Positions 1-28,579 of a stretch of 64,000 nt of DNA are shown piece by piece. The translations under genes were made by a program, and so were the position numbers. Under the pieces are notes generated by a model. The model had not been told where the DNA came from and did not search any database. It was given only the letters and a program-made list of their open reading frames with translations. Source of the DNA: Bugula neritina (taxonomy: Eukaryota; Bryozoa; Gymnolaemata; Cheilostomatida; Bugulidae); assembly GCA_964035545.1 (NCBI GenBank), contig OZ037766.1, forward strand, positions 10,053,722 to 10,117,721, in the 5' to 3' direction. The first letter of the stretch is position 1, and each line of letters begins with the position of its first letter.

Positions 1-2
1 AA

Positions 3-107
3 AGTAAGAGGGCTTTAAAGAAAGCGAAGACTTCTAAAGTATCCATCATCAAGAAGAGATTCACTGATAAGTCTGCAAAGAAGCGTACTTGGCAATTCAA
101 TTATTAG
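3..107 (+). CDS. C-terminal end of an unidentified basic protein (partial)
   Basis: The window opens inside an open frame whose last 34 codons are rich in lysine and arginine and end in TAG at 105-107 (the last residues read WQFNY). An AATAAA polyadenylation signal lies at 211-216, about 100 bases after the stop, which fits a genuine gene end. Such a tail is common in nucleolar, ribosome-biogenesis or chromatin proteins, but I do not recognise the family. The start and any domains lie outside the window. The gene runs in the same direction as GAK, about 0.9 kb upstream of it. Confidence 0.6.
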   Translation, partial: SKRALKKAKTSKVSIIKKRFTDKSAKKRTWQFNY

Positions 108-1015
108 AACTGTATATTATATTCTGAAATGTAATTTTATGCTTGACCTTGCTAAATTGTGTTATTTGTAATTTTACTGTTTTTTTAAACTATCAATGAC
201 AAATATTTGTAATAAATTGCCATGCTGTATTTTGTTGTACTAATCATTCTAGTCTTCTAGTTTCATATGGACACCTTAAGTATTGTAAATGCTGGAATGG
301 ATCGCCTAAAATGTTATAAAATATTAGACTTGCTTAATCTATAACTATTTTTGGAGCATTTTATACAGCTGATTTGGAGTCAATAGCTACAAAGGATCTG
401 CAAATTTCTATCTAGTTGATTGTTATGTTAAAAATGAAGATATATAAATACCTGAATGAGAAGCAAACTGTAAACAATGAAATGTACATGCATGGAGCTT
501 AAAAAGCTACAATTAGGGAAAACTCAATTTCTTGCATCATAAAAGATTTTTACCTCTATTTTAGAATTTATTTTATTTGTTGAAAAATAAATTTAATTAA
601 TGTATTGAGCAGATGTGCACCCATGTTCATTTGATAGAGCATAAAACCTAGATGGGCACAAGTAGAAACCCAAGTATCAAGTTTATCCACTCTTGATCAC
701 AAGTAAAAGCTTCTTGCATTAAATTTCTCCGTGAAATGGTAAAATACTACAGATTTCTGTAAATAAGACTGAATAATTGGGAGTTATCTTTTCATATTTA
801 GTCCAGCTTATTTTTTCATAACCGTCGTTACATACTTCTTTTCTACAACTACCTGTTCACCAAGTCAATAATTCGCCCACTCTGACTCGCATTCAGTCTC
901 ACTAAATTGTTTAAAAAAAGTTCAAATTCTGCAATCTAGTCGATGAAGTGATTAATAAAATCACTCTGGATTGTTTAGCGAAATCTTTTCATGATAAGCT
1001 AAATAAGAAAGCGCT
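108..1015. other. 3' UTR of upstream gene, intergenic DNA and GAK 5' region
   Basis: After the stop at 107 there is an AATAAA at 211-216, then AT-rich non-coding DNA with no supported frame. The last 100-200 bases before 1016 should hold the GAK promoter and 5' UTR. I see no clear TATA box there. Confidence 0.5.
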
Positions 1016-18660
<17,645 letters not shown>

Positions 18661-19343
18661 ATATAGAGGGTGCTTCTTTCTGTCAAAGTATTGAAACAAA
18701 AACTGTTGTTTTTTAGTTTTTTACATGTTGTAAACAAGGTGTTAGGACTCAGATCAAATATTTTGTTATTCTGTATTTATTTAATTTACTGTTACAACAG
18801 TATACAATGCTATGAATGCAGTGCAAGAATTTAGATTCTACTTTTTGTCTTATGCATATTTAATTTATAACTATCAAAATAATAATTATTATGCAGATAT
18901 TTCAGGCTATTGAGTTTCACAAACATTAATTTTAGGGGACAAGTTGAATTAAAGCACATTGCTATTTGTTGACCCACCCTAATATACCTTTACAGTGTTT
19001 GCATCTTAAAACTGCTTTCTTGCAGCTGTTTAGAGAGTAGAGTTATCCCACTCAGGGCGGCAAAATGTCATGAACAAAAGCACAACATTTAAAAACTTTG
19101 ACTGGCTACTTCATGAAACTGTAAAATAGCTAGGTATTGTTAACTTGTATTTCTGTAAAATATTGCTAGTATTTCAATGTAAAGTTATATATCCATCATA
19201 TTGACCAGGCTTCAAATACCATATCATGCCAAATATATCAATGCTACATTTCTAATTGATCATCGGCCTGAAGTTCAGCCGAAATCGGATTTCCAGAAAA
19301 CTATGCAAAGAGTTTAGGAACACAAATAAAAATAGCTAATGCA
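18661..19343. other. Convergent 3' regions of GAK and the unknown minus-strand gene
   Basis: Non-coding AT-rich DNA between two gene ends. A TTTATT at about 18775 (AATAAA on the minus strand) could serve the minus gene, and AATAAA near 19324 could serve GAK, so the two 3' UTRs may overlap. This is inference from signals only. Confidence 0.45.
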
Positions 19344-20700
19344 TTATAGCACTTTCCAGAATATAACTGGATGACTCCCAACATCTACTACACTAGCATA
19401 CAAGTAAAAATCATCTAATGTGAATTTATATCCTTGTGGATTACTTACTAGGTAGTCCACACTGTTATCTAGTGAAGCAGCTATGCATTTTATCTTCACG
19501 GCAACCTTTTTAAAATATTTCATCTCGAGAAACAGAGATAAGAGACCAGTGATGGGATGCTTTAATGCCCAACTGTTCCAATTAACACCCCTACAGTCCC
19601 TCACCTCTTGTTCTCTAGTGTAGTACACATAGGAGATGGTATAGCTGCAAAAATGTGTCAGCTAGCCTACAGATAGAATGTAGTCCCAAACGCTAACCAA
19701 AAAATAGTAGCCTGTTTTTGTTGCACAAGATTGGTACAGAGGTACACCCTATGGTGCATGTTGAGTCAACACCAAGCTTGGTAATGGTAATTTGTTTACA
19801 GTTGGAATTCTATCAGATTCTTCATTCTCCTGAAGTAAAAATGATAACTACTTTCTTATTTTGTTTGTGTGGATATACATTGTTGGTAATTATATGTTAG
19901 ACTTCAACATTATGTTCTCTTTTAATTACATATCTTGGTAAAAGTCAAATATTGTTACTTGCATACCTGGTAGTTTCCTGTACCTCTGGTCATGTGTAAA
20001 ACTGATTTCGTTTGTTTTCTTTAAATAATATTTTATAGTAAATTGCATTGCACAGGCGCAGCAAAAGCCTTCTCACTCGTTAGCAAATGTTCTCTCTAGT
20101 TTCCTGGGCCTCACTTGTGAGTCTAAAATCATGTTTGTGAAAGAAGTAATGCTTTTTGCTGTGTCATCATTGAATAACGATGCCACATCGCCTAGATCTT
20201 TAAAATGGATGACAACAAAAAATGCCTTGCTCTAAGTTTTCAATTTAGTTTGTAAGGGCACTAAATTGTTATTTATTAGATAACTAATTAGTCAATCAAA
20301 TATTGTTGGTATCACTAAGCAATCCAGTTTTGGTAAAACTATTAGACTTCCCCAGATTTTGAATTTATAAATATACAACTGCGTGCTGTATTTTTATGTA
20401 ATGCTATGCCATTGTATCATTATTGTTATTTTAACACTGTTTTGAAGCAATTACTATATCTACATTTTGAGTATGTTGCTTTTTTAAATTATTTGCTGCA
20501 CTGAATTTGTATGGAGTCTCTCTCTGTTTACTGTATCACCTTGAGAAAGAGAGGTTCTGTATTGTATGCTTGTATTAGATATTGTAATTTTTAGATGGAG
20601 CTCAATAAAGTTACCCAACATATCAACGTGTTTGTGTGTACAATAAATAGTTATCCCCTCCTGCAGTTGTAACATTACAGGTTAGGTGGGCACTTACCAT
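19344..20700 (-). CDS. Unrecognised 195-aa protein, four exons
   Basis: Model on the minus strand: ATG 20698-20700, then 20532-20660, 20077-20231 and 19344-19644 (TAA). The first exon contributes only the ATG, followed at once by a GTAAGT donor. The remaining three exons are open, have proper acceptors, and their phases close exactly to 196 codons including the stop. The protein begins MEGITIYCTHKHVDML and ends HPVIFWKVL. It is mixed in composition, with no signal peptide, membrane segment or motif I recognise, and looks like a compact globular protein. I cannot name a family. The gene converges on GAK and starts about 370 bases from a divergent candidate first exon at 21073. The three long exons look real; the start exon is inferred from phase. 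Confidence 0.65.
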
Positions 20701-21072
20701 AATATGTCACAGATAAGATGGCTTATCACAGTTAATTTGAACTGTGCAACGAAACTAAATCACTGTTTTGCTTGTAAAATTTCTGTATTCATGGGTTTGG
20801 CCAGTTTTAGATGCTTAATATCTATTTGGTATTTGTGGGTTTCAGAAATATCGTATTCAGCTGACAGTCCAAATCAATGTGAGAAATGATGCCATTGTCA
20901 TAATTGCTCAGAATATAAATATAATATGGGAGGAGAGGGGCCCTTTCTTGTTTTATATTATGTAATGACTTATAATAGCATGCTAATTATGTGTTTTACT
21001 TGAAGAAGGAATGCTTTTGTTAAAAGCCAGTTAGCTGTTCCCAACGTATTTTGTAGAGCTGTAAATCGAAAG
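20701..21072. promoter_or_regulatory. Possible bidirectional promoter
   Basis: This 370-bp gap separates the minus-strand ATG at 20700 from a plus-strand ATG at 21073. Both starts have a strong donor right after them. Head-to-head spacing this short usually means a shared promoter. No TATA box is evident. Confidence 0.35.
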
Positions 21073-21136
21073 ATGGCGTTCAATGAAGTGCAATGTTGTT
21101 ACAATATAACCAGTCCACTTGGCTGTAGTCAAGCTG
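21073..21136 (+). CDS. Candidate first coding exon (MAFNEVQCC...)
   Basis: ATG in a favourable context (AAAGATGGCG) opens 21 codons and ends in phase 1 at a GTACGC donor (21137). The only downstream plus-strand gene is the Mab-21/cGAS-like gene, whose second exon (28580) accepts phase 1. It could therefore be an alternative first exon of that gene, with the TTAA element sitting in the intron, or the start of a gene I have not found. Confidence 0.35.
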
Positions 21137-21883
21137 GTACGCTATTGTTAGCATAAAGTATCGTGAAATATATTATAATTAAACATCGTAGGCTTCCAGG
21201 TTATTTTGATAAAATCAATTACTGTTAATTAAGAGATCATACTTTTTTAGTTGCATTCACAAAATAAATACAAAAAATCTCAACTCAATATACCAGAAAA
21301 AATGAATTAAAATATATGTGTTAATAGCACTGATATTGACGTGACCGTGGCACATGAAAAATCTGAAAAAAGAGTTGTCTTCTACTTTTCTATATTAATA
21401 TATAGAGCTTGTCGTGAAAATAAAGATTTTTTAAAAAAAATATTGTGACCCTCTGGTAACTTCCTGAATTTAGAAAATTAGCTCATATATTTCTTTTCAT
21501 GTGGACAACAGCTCACTTTTTTTTAAATTTATTTTGAAGCTCTTTTCGTAAAAAATAATCAAAAGTAAAAAATCCAAAATTTTTACAAATTGGTTCGGGG
21601 CTTGACGTGAAAGGCATTTGGACGAAGATGTCAAGGTCACCATTAATAAATTTATTTTATCACAATTCACAATACTGCACGGAAAGTTAATGAAGTGAGC
21701 TGAAAATTAGGTTGCTAGCATATTGATATACATTATATTGATTGCTGCAGTATTATTTTTTAAATTTGTTTTGTTATCAGTTATGTTTAACTTTTTCATA
21801 GAGCTGCTGTTCGACTCAGAGTAAGACATAATATTAGCAACAATGATAATATTAAATTAAAATTATTATTAAATTCACGGTGA

Positions 21884-22350
21884 AGTATCACTATCACTAT
21901 GACTATGAGTATGAGTATCGTATAAATTAATTATGAGTATGAGTATCACTATGACATTAACTCAATCAGTGATTGATTATTACTATGAATATGACTATGC
22001 ATAACTCAATGAGAATATCAATATGAATATGGCTTCTAATTTTTGTAACTTTTGACTATGACGATGCTGATACTGATAGTGATAATCACTGCCAGCCCAA
22101 GTCTCATACTCATAGTGATACTATTACTAATAATAATTAGTATTACTATTAGTACAACTACTAGTATTACTCCTAGTTCTGATAATGATGCAGATGATAG
22201 TTTTAAAAGTTCTACTTCTACTTTTATAGTAAGCTAGATTGTATATTATAATTATGTTGAACTCGACTCATTTTTTACTACTAATGCTAATATTAATAGT
22301 AATAGTAATACTAATAATAATTATAGTTGTTATAATGATAGTAATACTAA
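21884..22350. repeat. Degenerate TATNAS hexamer arrays (element copy 1, left)
   Basis: Runs such as CTATCACTATGACTATGAGT show TAT every six bases with variable positions four and six. Matching arrays occur in copy 2 (32615-33110), at 25540-25870 and 35750-36080, and outside the elements at 1175-1245, 43900-44440 and 55340-56240. Confidence 0.75.
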
Positions 22351-23103
22351 TAGTAATAATAACTATTTCAATTTGATAATTTATGTTATATAACAGCATT
22401 ATCGCTTATCAATTACATTGGTTCATAATATGCTTATTTTAATTTTGCTTTGTGTGTTTTGTCATGTTGTAAATATAAGTTCGTATGGTTATTTAATGAA
22501 CTAGAGAACTAGCCAAATGTTATGTAACGGTTGCAGTAATTTACTATAAACTCAGTGAAATTTAAAACCTAATTGATATTACTATGACATTGATTGTACA
22601 GAGGTAGCTAAAATATACATTAAATTACCAATAATTTTAACTCGCCAATACACTATGAGTAGAGCAATCAAATGCAATGATAGAAAATTAATTAGTCATA
22701 GCAGCCCAGGTCAGGTCTAAAATGATGTAGTTTTGTGATCCCTTATATAACAAAATAATTTTTTTAAACTAGTTTAATACTTTTATTATAAACACGCTTA
22801 TCAAAGTAACATGTTTTTGATGTATATTCTATTAAAAAAGCAATCACATCAGGTTTTCAATTTGTATGTTGTACAAAGTTCATTATGGTGACAAGTTACT
22901 AAATTATATGGTTCAGCTTTGTAAAGTAAAGCTGATAAAATAAAAACAATTATGTGATTGTTTTACTGCTATATATTAAATTTAAATGAGTTGAATAATA
23001 TCCTAGTGTAGTGAATTAGATATTTTTTTAGCTTTGGTACACCTGTTTGTTATAGGCTAACATTCCACCAATAGAAGAATGGTGCAAGTAGAAGAAATTT
23101 CAG

Positions 23104-23683
23104 GCGCAGAAAGCTAAGGAGCAGTCAGAATGCTGCCAGAGTTGTGAAGAGGCACTTGAAAAAGCTGAATTTCAATAATGACATGAAATTCGTAACAGAT
23201 CACCCTGGTGTATTTGAACTGACATGGCCAGCAGAGTTCTCGAAGTCACATACAACAGCTATTTACATCATCATGGTTAGCTTAAATTTAATTCCTATAT
23301 CAGTCTCTAATATATAGTTTGATATCTGCTGTAAATTCGCTTAAGGAGCATACACATGACCAAAACTGAGTTACACTATAGTATTTGTTCTTGAATATAT
23401 TTACCAAGATAAGTAGATTTGCTAATTCATTAACAGTAAAATTATAATGATACAACAATTTTTTTTTAGATGATTCAATCAATAACACAAGACACTACAA
23501 CATGGTTTTGCAGTTATAGAGTATTAATTTTCTGGCTCTTTCCAAATCTTCATAGAAGGCAAAGAAAACCACTGTCAGCTTGCCTTTATAACTGAGTGCA
23601 CACGTCTTCCACCTACAGATGATGATAAACAATTTGCTGGTGTGGAACTTTTTAATTTTGTTTACAATGAAGATAGATTATAG
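23104..23683 (+). pseudogene. Exon-like open segments inside element copy 1
   Basis: A 57-codon open segment (23104-23275) sits between TTTCAG and a GTTAGC donor and includes the stretch NAARVVKRHLKKLNFNND. A second block begins after CATAG at 23556. In one frame it ends after 11 codons; in another it runs 41 codons (starting GKENHCQLAFITEC) to TAG at 23683. The two do not join in the longer frame because phase disagrees. The first 70 bases are also open in another frame, with a coiled-coil-like content, which ends in TAA. The composition is protein-like but no family is recognised. It may be a captured or decayed gene fragment. Confidence 0.35.
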
Positions 23684-24652
23684 GACATTATTCTTTATGT
23701 ACAGATTGTCAAGTTTTGTTATAATTAAGAACAGTTTTAGTTTCAATAAATCAGTTCAACATTATGGACATCATTGCACAAGCATTTTAATCTTTACTAT
23801 CTACAAAGGTATCTGATGGACTACTTGAAAATACAAAACTATGCTCCAGATACACAATGAACTGACCAGCAAAGTTAAAATGAGTTGGAGATGTAGAACA
23901 TAATATCTTGTTCAAGGCTTTTCCCTGCTGTTGGAACCTTCTACTTCAGAACACTGAATTGAACAAACATATGTAGATATATGAAACTTTGCAAACAATA
24001 ATAATGTGAAATTACTTGCTAAGTATTACATTGCTAATAAATACAGCATTGAGTAATGTTTTATTTAATTTTTTGAGCCATTTGATCTATAGGCCCGCAT
24101 AGTATTTATACTATATTATAACTAATAAATTGCAGACACATTATGTCAGACCAGTTTCCATTTAAATAGAATCGTGTAGGCTATCAAATTTGTAGAAGTA
24201 AAAAACCGCATTCTTATTGAGTAAAATACTTGCCTTTTTGTTCATGATGCCTCCACTGCTACAAGAGAAGTTTTTATCAATACAGCTCCATCAATCTGTA
24301 TCCTGATGAAGCTAGTAGTTTAGGAACATTTGTGGCGGGGAGTGTAGGCTGAGCTGCAGTATAGGAAGAACCCCAACATATCATGTAATCTATTCAGCAC
24401 ATTATATGTATATTTATTCAAAAAAGAATTTAGAAAATGCTTTATGAAGCATGAACAAAGTAAAAATTAATGCTGGTGAAAGTAATATTATTACACCCAT
24501 TAGAATTACTAGCAGCTATAGCATTAAAATTATGTATTTTCATAAAAATGTGTCTAATTTATGCTACAAAGTTATTACTGCCAAAGGTTACAAAATTCAC
24601 CAGTCACATTCATGCAGCTGGCGGAGAATAACTAACTTTCACATGCAATAAA

Positions 24653-25219
24653 TACAATTAGTAGCTCAATCTAATACTAATGCGCTATTAAATGTTAGGA
24701 GTATAAGTTATAGTTATTCTAAGGAATAATTGCAAAAAAAGTTACTTAGAGGAATTTAACTCTTATTATAATGTAATTATCTTCCAAGATAAATTACAAC
24801 ATCACTACTTGGATGCATACAATGTCATATTTATATTGGCAACAACATAATTTTCAATAATTTCCAATCTATTAACTTGAGCATTATGATGGTGATTATT
24901 TTATAAATAAGGCGATGATTAGGCACTGTTGGTATTTTGGTTCAATTTATTAATAGCTGTAACAGGCAGAGTTGTAAATATAATGGATATATCAAAATTC
25001 CAATGGGTATAGTACTCTAACACAACATTGATACTAATAATTGTAGCCACTTACTCTTAGAGTTAGTGAATAATGATACAGTCATAACAATCTGAATATC
25101 AATCAGCATTAGAGATAGGCTGACTGCTTTAATAATATTATAGTTATTATGTCAAATTGAATTTATTCACTATAACTATAAAAATTGTTATTATAATTAT
25201 AAATTAAAATAATTTAAAT
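24653..25219. other. Segment present only in element copy 1
   Basis: Copy 1 continues for about 567 AT-rich bases where copy 2 joins directly. Both junctions share AAATA, so a microhomology-mediated deletion in copy 2 is the simplest reading. An insertion in copy 1 is the alternative. Confidence 0.6.
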
Positions 25220-26478
25220 ATTATATAATATATTGATAATTATTGGAATCATAATTATATTTATTGTTATGATCATTATGATTATAATTATTTAATATTA
25301 TCTTTGTTTGTATTTAAAGTTGTTCCTTAAATTTAAAGTTGTTTAAGTTTTATAAATTTATTCTAATTGTATTACTGTATAAGTATTGCTATTAGTATTA
25401 GTATAATTAAATTATTATAATTTATATTTTATTATTTATATTATTATTTATTTTACTTTTTATTTTAAGACCAGCAGTTCAAATTAATACTTGTGTCGTT
25501 TGCTTTATATTATAACTTACAAGTATAACGATTAACACAATAATATTACATTTGTTATTAGTATTACTATGAATATAAATATTTATATTAATATAAATAT
25601 AGCTATCGGTATAACTTATATTTATAGTTATAACTAATACTAATACTAATACTAATAGTAATATTTATATTATAAGTATTACTTTCGAAACTGATCCTGC
25701 TCCGTAACATTATGTCATATGATTATCATTATGACTAATAATAGTATTAATAAATATAACCATTGAATATGATTAATAATAGTTCACCAATAGGCGATAG
25801 TCATAGACTTAGAGTTAGAGTGAGAGTCATAGACATAGACTAGTGATACTCATACTGATACTCATACTCATACTGTGATTCAGTTTCACTGATTCAGTTA
25901 CAAATTTTAAAACTTGGTTTTACGTAGACAACTACTAACCTATAATTCATCACAAAACGGTTGAAAATCATCATTTACTGCATATTTAAGAGTAATTTTC
26001 TGGTAGTGTGGTCGACATGATAATTGAAATTAAAATAGGGAAAATTATTATTTTGTGATTTACAGCAAGTTACAAACTAGCGAAATGGAATAGTCCATTT
26101 GAAAACAGTCAAATTAGTTACCTTTCTTGATGTTGCGTAGCTAACGGTAGTTATTAGTAGCCGCCCGAAGAGTAACATTCATGTGATTTGAACTACGAAT
26201 AACGAGAATCTGTGACAAACCCGCTTCTTAATAACTTTACGCGATATAAACTCACGCTACAATAGGGCTATTTTGCCATCCCCACGTCAGAATAGGACAC
26301 GGAGGGCACGCTCGCGGGCAAGTCTGGGCAAGTCCAAGACACCTAATATGACCACTTTTACTTACATTTTTGTAGTGTTTTCGTATAAGAAATTGGATAA
26401 AATGCTGATAAAACAGTTGAAAAGCATGCAAACTTTTGCTCAAATGTAATAAATAACCTGGAAGCTTACCGCCTTTAA

Positions 26479-28579
26479 TGGCAAGTGGCAACCTACTCAA
26501 ATTATGGAAATATGTGGGGAAGTCCCCGTTTTGGTAATTTTTTTTCTATAGTGTTCCATTAGCTATTGATAACAGATTGAGCATATACACTATAATAGCA
26601 AGTATCACTTGTTGTTAGTTTAGCCAAGTGGTTTGTGCTGCTGGTATATCTCCCCCATATCAGGCTCCTTATTTACTATTTTATAGTGCAGTTTAATACG
26701 AATAAAGTCAGCATGGAGGGTAAGAATAGAATTATTACATATTTATAGTACTAGTACTAGTTGCAGCATAAGACTCAATGTGTTTCTTCTATATTGTTAT
26801 TGTAGTTATTTATTTCTGTAGTTACATTACTAATAATTATTTCTACGATTATTAAACTATTATTATTATTAAGTAAACTAATATTAATAGCAACTTATAG
26901 ATGTTACCAAAATATGAATTTTGGCACCATTATTATAATTATGTACTAAAGTTATACTTAGCAAAGGTTGGGGCCCCCATCACTTGCACGAGGTCACACA
27001 CTGGTCAGTTCATCTAATTTAGTACAAACCCCTAATGTCAAACATAAAATATTTAAGCTGTCTGGTTTCAGTATTTTTTAGCTGTGAAAGATTTTGATTA
27101 CACTAATTTGGGTAAAAACGTATTCGAACCCTACAGAATTGATAAAAGTCAAAATATCTGTCCAGCTACACCACGTGCTATCAGCTGTGTTCCTAGGCGT
27201 CTTTTCTATAGGTGTTTGGTTCCAAGATTAAAATTTTCTGTAACACTAAAATTGACCTATTCATTCTCCGAAAAATGCAGTGCAATTACTGTATGCTTTA
27301 ATTGCTAGGTTCCACTTCATATAAGATTATAAGTTTAAAAACTTTCTTTCAGCTATTCTCGTTGTGTTCAACTTTGTAAAATGGTTTGAGCTGTGATAAT
27401 GCTGAAATAAAATCTGCTTATCCTTAGCCTCAATTATTCACAGTTTCAGTTTATTACGATTGAAAGCAGACTATGGCTAAATATAGACCAGTCACTTAGT
27501 ATATTAGCAGCTGAACAGATTAAAACTTGCAATACATTGCTGCAACTGCGTACTACAGTTCTGCTAGAGGACACAACTCCAAAATGTGGATTACGTTCTG
27601 CAATAATACTTGAGCATTTACCTTTACTGTTCAGAATTTTCTATTATGTGATTTCTGATTATGTTTAACTTTCTGTTCAAAATGCATTCACACAATGCAT
27701 GACAGTAATTTAACTTGTTCTATATGGCAAATACTGTTAGGCCAGTGAAATTTTATTTACTGGCACAGAATGTAGTCAAGAACTCCATGGTAACAAAAAT
27801 AAACTAATATAATGAATATTATTTCTGAGTATGGTGAAATACTATATTTGAAAAAATTGTCTTTTTTTCTCTAACAAATTTTACTGCAAAAATGTGTGAC
27901 ATTTACTTGGTTTGTGTTACTTTCCAATAACAAATAGTTTTTAATCAGCCACTTGTAAGTAATTCTAGTAAGCTATTTATCTTTTGATGCACTAAATAGA
28001 CCATATAAATTAGCTGCTCATCAAGAAGTAATCCCCACTATATAACCGCAGTTGTTGCTGGCCAACATAGTTCAGTTTGGAGCCCAGCTCTTCTACCTTA
28101 CCGCTAGGGAGCTTTGTTAACAGAGAATTTCTAATTCATTCAATTCATCTTGAGCCTTTACAGCAAATTGATAACTTATTTCTTCACCAATAGTCAACTG
28201 ACCTAAAGTGCTGTGCAGTGTCTACTTTTATATTTTCATACATTAAAAAAAGTAGCTAGTGTGCGCACTATTCAACAGATTTTTTTATTTCAGCTGGTAG
28301 TTGCTACATGAGCATTTTATGCATAAATTTTTTTCTGGCAAACTACATATTTTTGACAAGCTAGAAACCTTTGCAGTAATAAATAATTTTGCTGTTTTGT
28401 ATTTAGAGGTAAAAAAATTTGTTAATATACGTTCTCATTAATTTGAAAGTCCAAGAAATTATCATCCATTCTATTTTCCAATTGATTCAGGGACCTTTAA
28501 TAGAGTTTCATGAATCAAAAAGTTAAAAAGCACCTTTACAGGTATATACACGATTTTCTTTATCAGCATTTCCCTTTAG
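26479..28579. other. Upstream region and first intron of the cGAS-like gene
   Basis: Holds a palindromic GGGGAAGTCCCC at 26516-26527, a likely 3' splice site (GTGCAG) at about 26693, the tiny coding exon at 26713-26719, and then a 1.86-kb intron. Open frames in the intron have no supporting features. Confidence 0.5.

Larger units (their letters stand above)
21183..26474 (+). mobile_element. TTAA-flanked terminal-inverted-repeat element, copy 1 (5.29 kb)
   Basis: Homology with the second copy starts and stops at TTAA tetranucleotides (21179-21182 and 26475-26478). Just inside, the left end carries GTAGGCTTCCAGGTTATTT and the right end, in reverse complement, GTAAGCTTCCAGGTTATTT, a 19-bp inverted repeat with one mismatch. 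TTAA target duplication is a hallmark of piggyBac-type elements, but the ends are not the usual CCCT type and I find no transposase, so this is either non-autonomous or a different TTAA-specific family. Inside are degenerate hexamer arrays (21884-22350, 25540-25870), an exon-like open segment (23104-23275) and a 567-bp stretch (about 24653-25219) missing from copy 2. No intact gene is recognised. Confidence 0.75.

Noticed and set aside
24451-24651. 66-codon frame repeated at 35213-35428 in the second element copy
   Set aside because: Conserved only because the whole element is duplicated; composition is ordinary AT-rich and there is no motif or splice support.
26252-26500. 82-codon minus-strand frame at the right end of element copy 1
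   Set aside because: Not open in copy 2, where a different frame is open on the other strand; likely chance in the GC-richer end.
27084-27308. 74-codon plus-strand frame upstream of the cGAS-like gene
   Set aside because: Lies in the inferred first intron without matching splice sites; looks like chance.
28510-28579. In-frame upstream ATG start for the cGAS-like protein
   Set aside because: The stretch contains a good acceptor (CCCTTTAG) at 28579 and the phase-matched mini-exon at 26713 explains the start better; kept as an alternative only.
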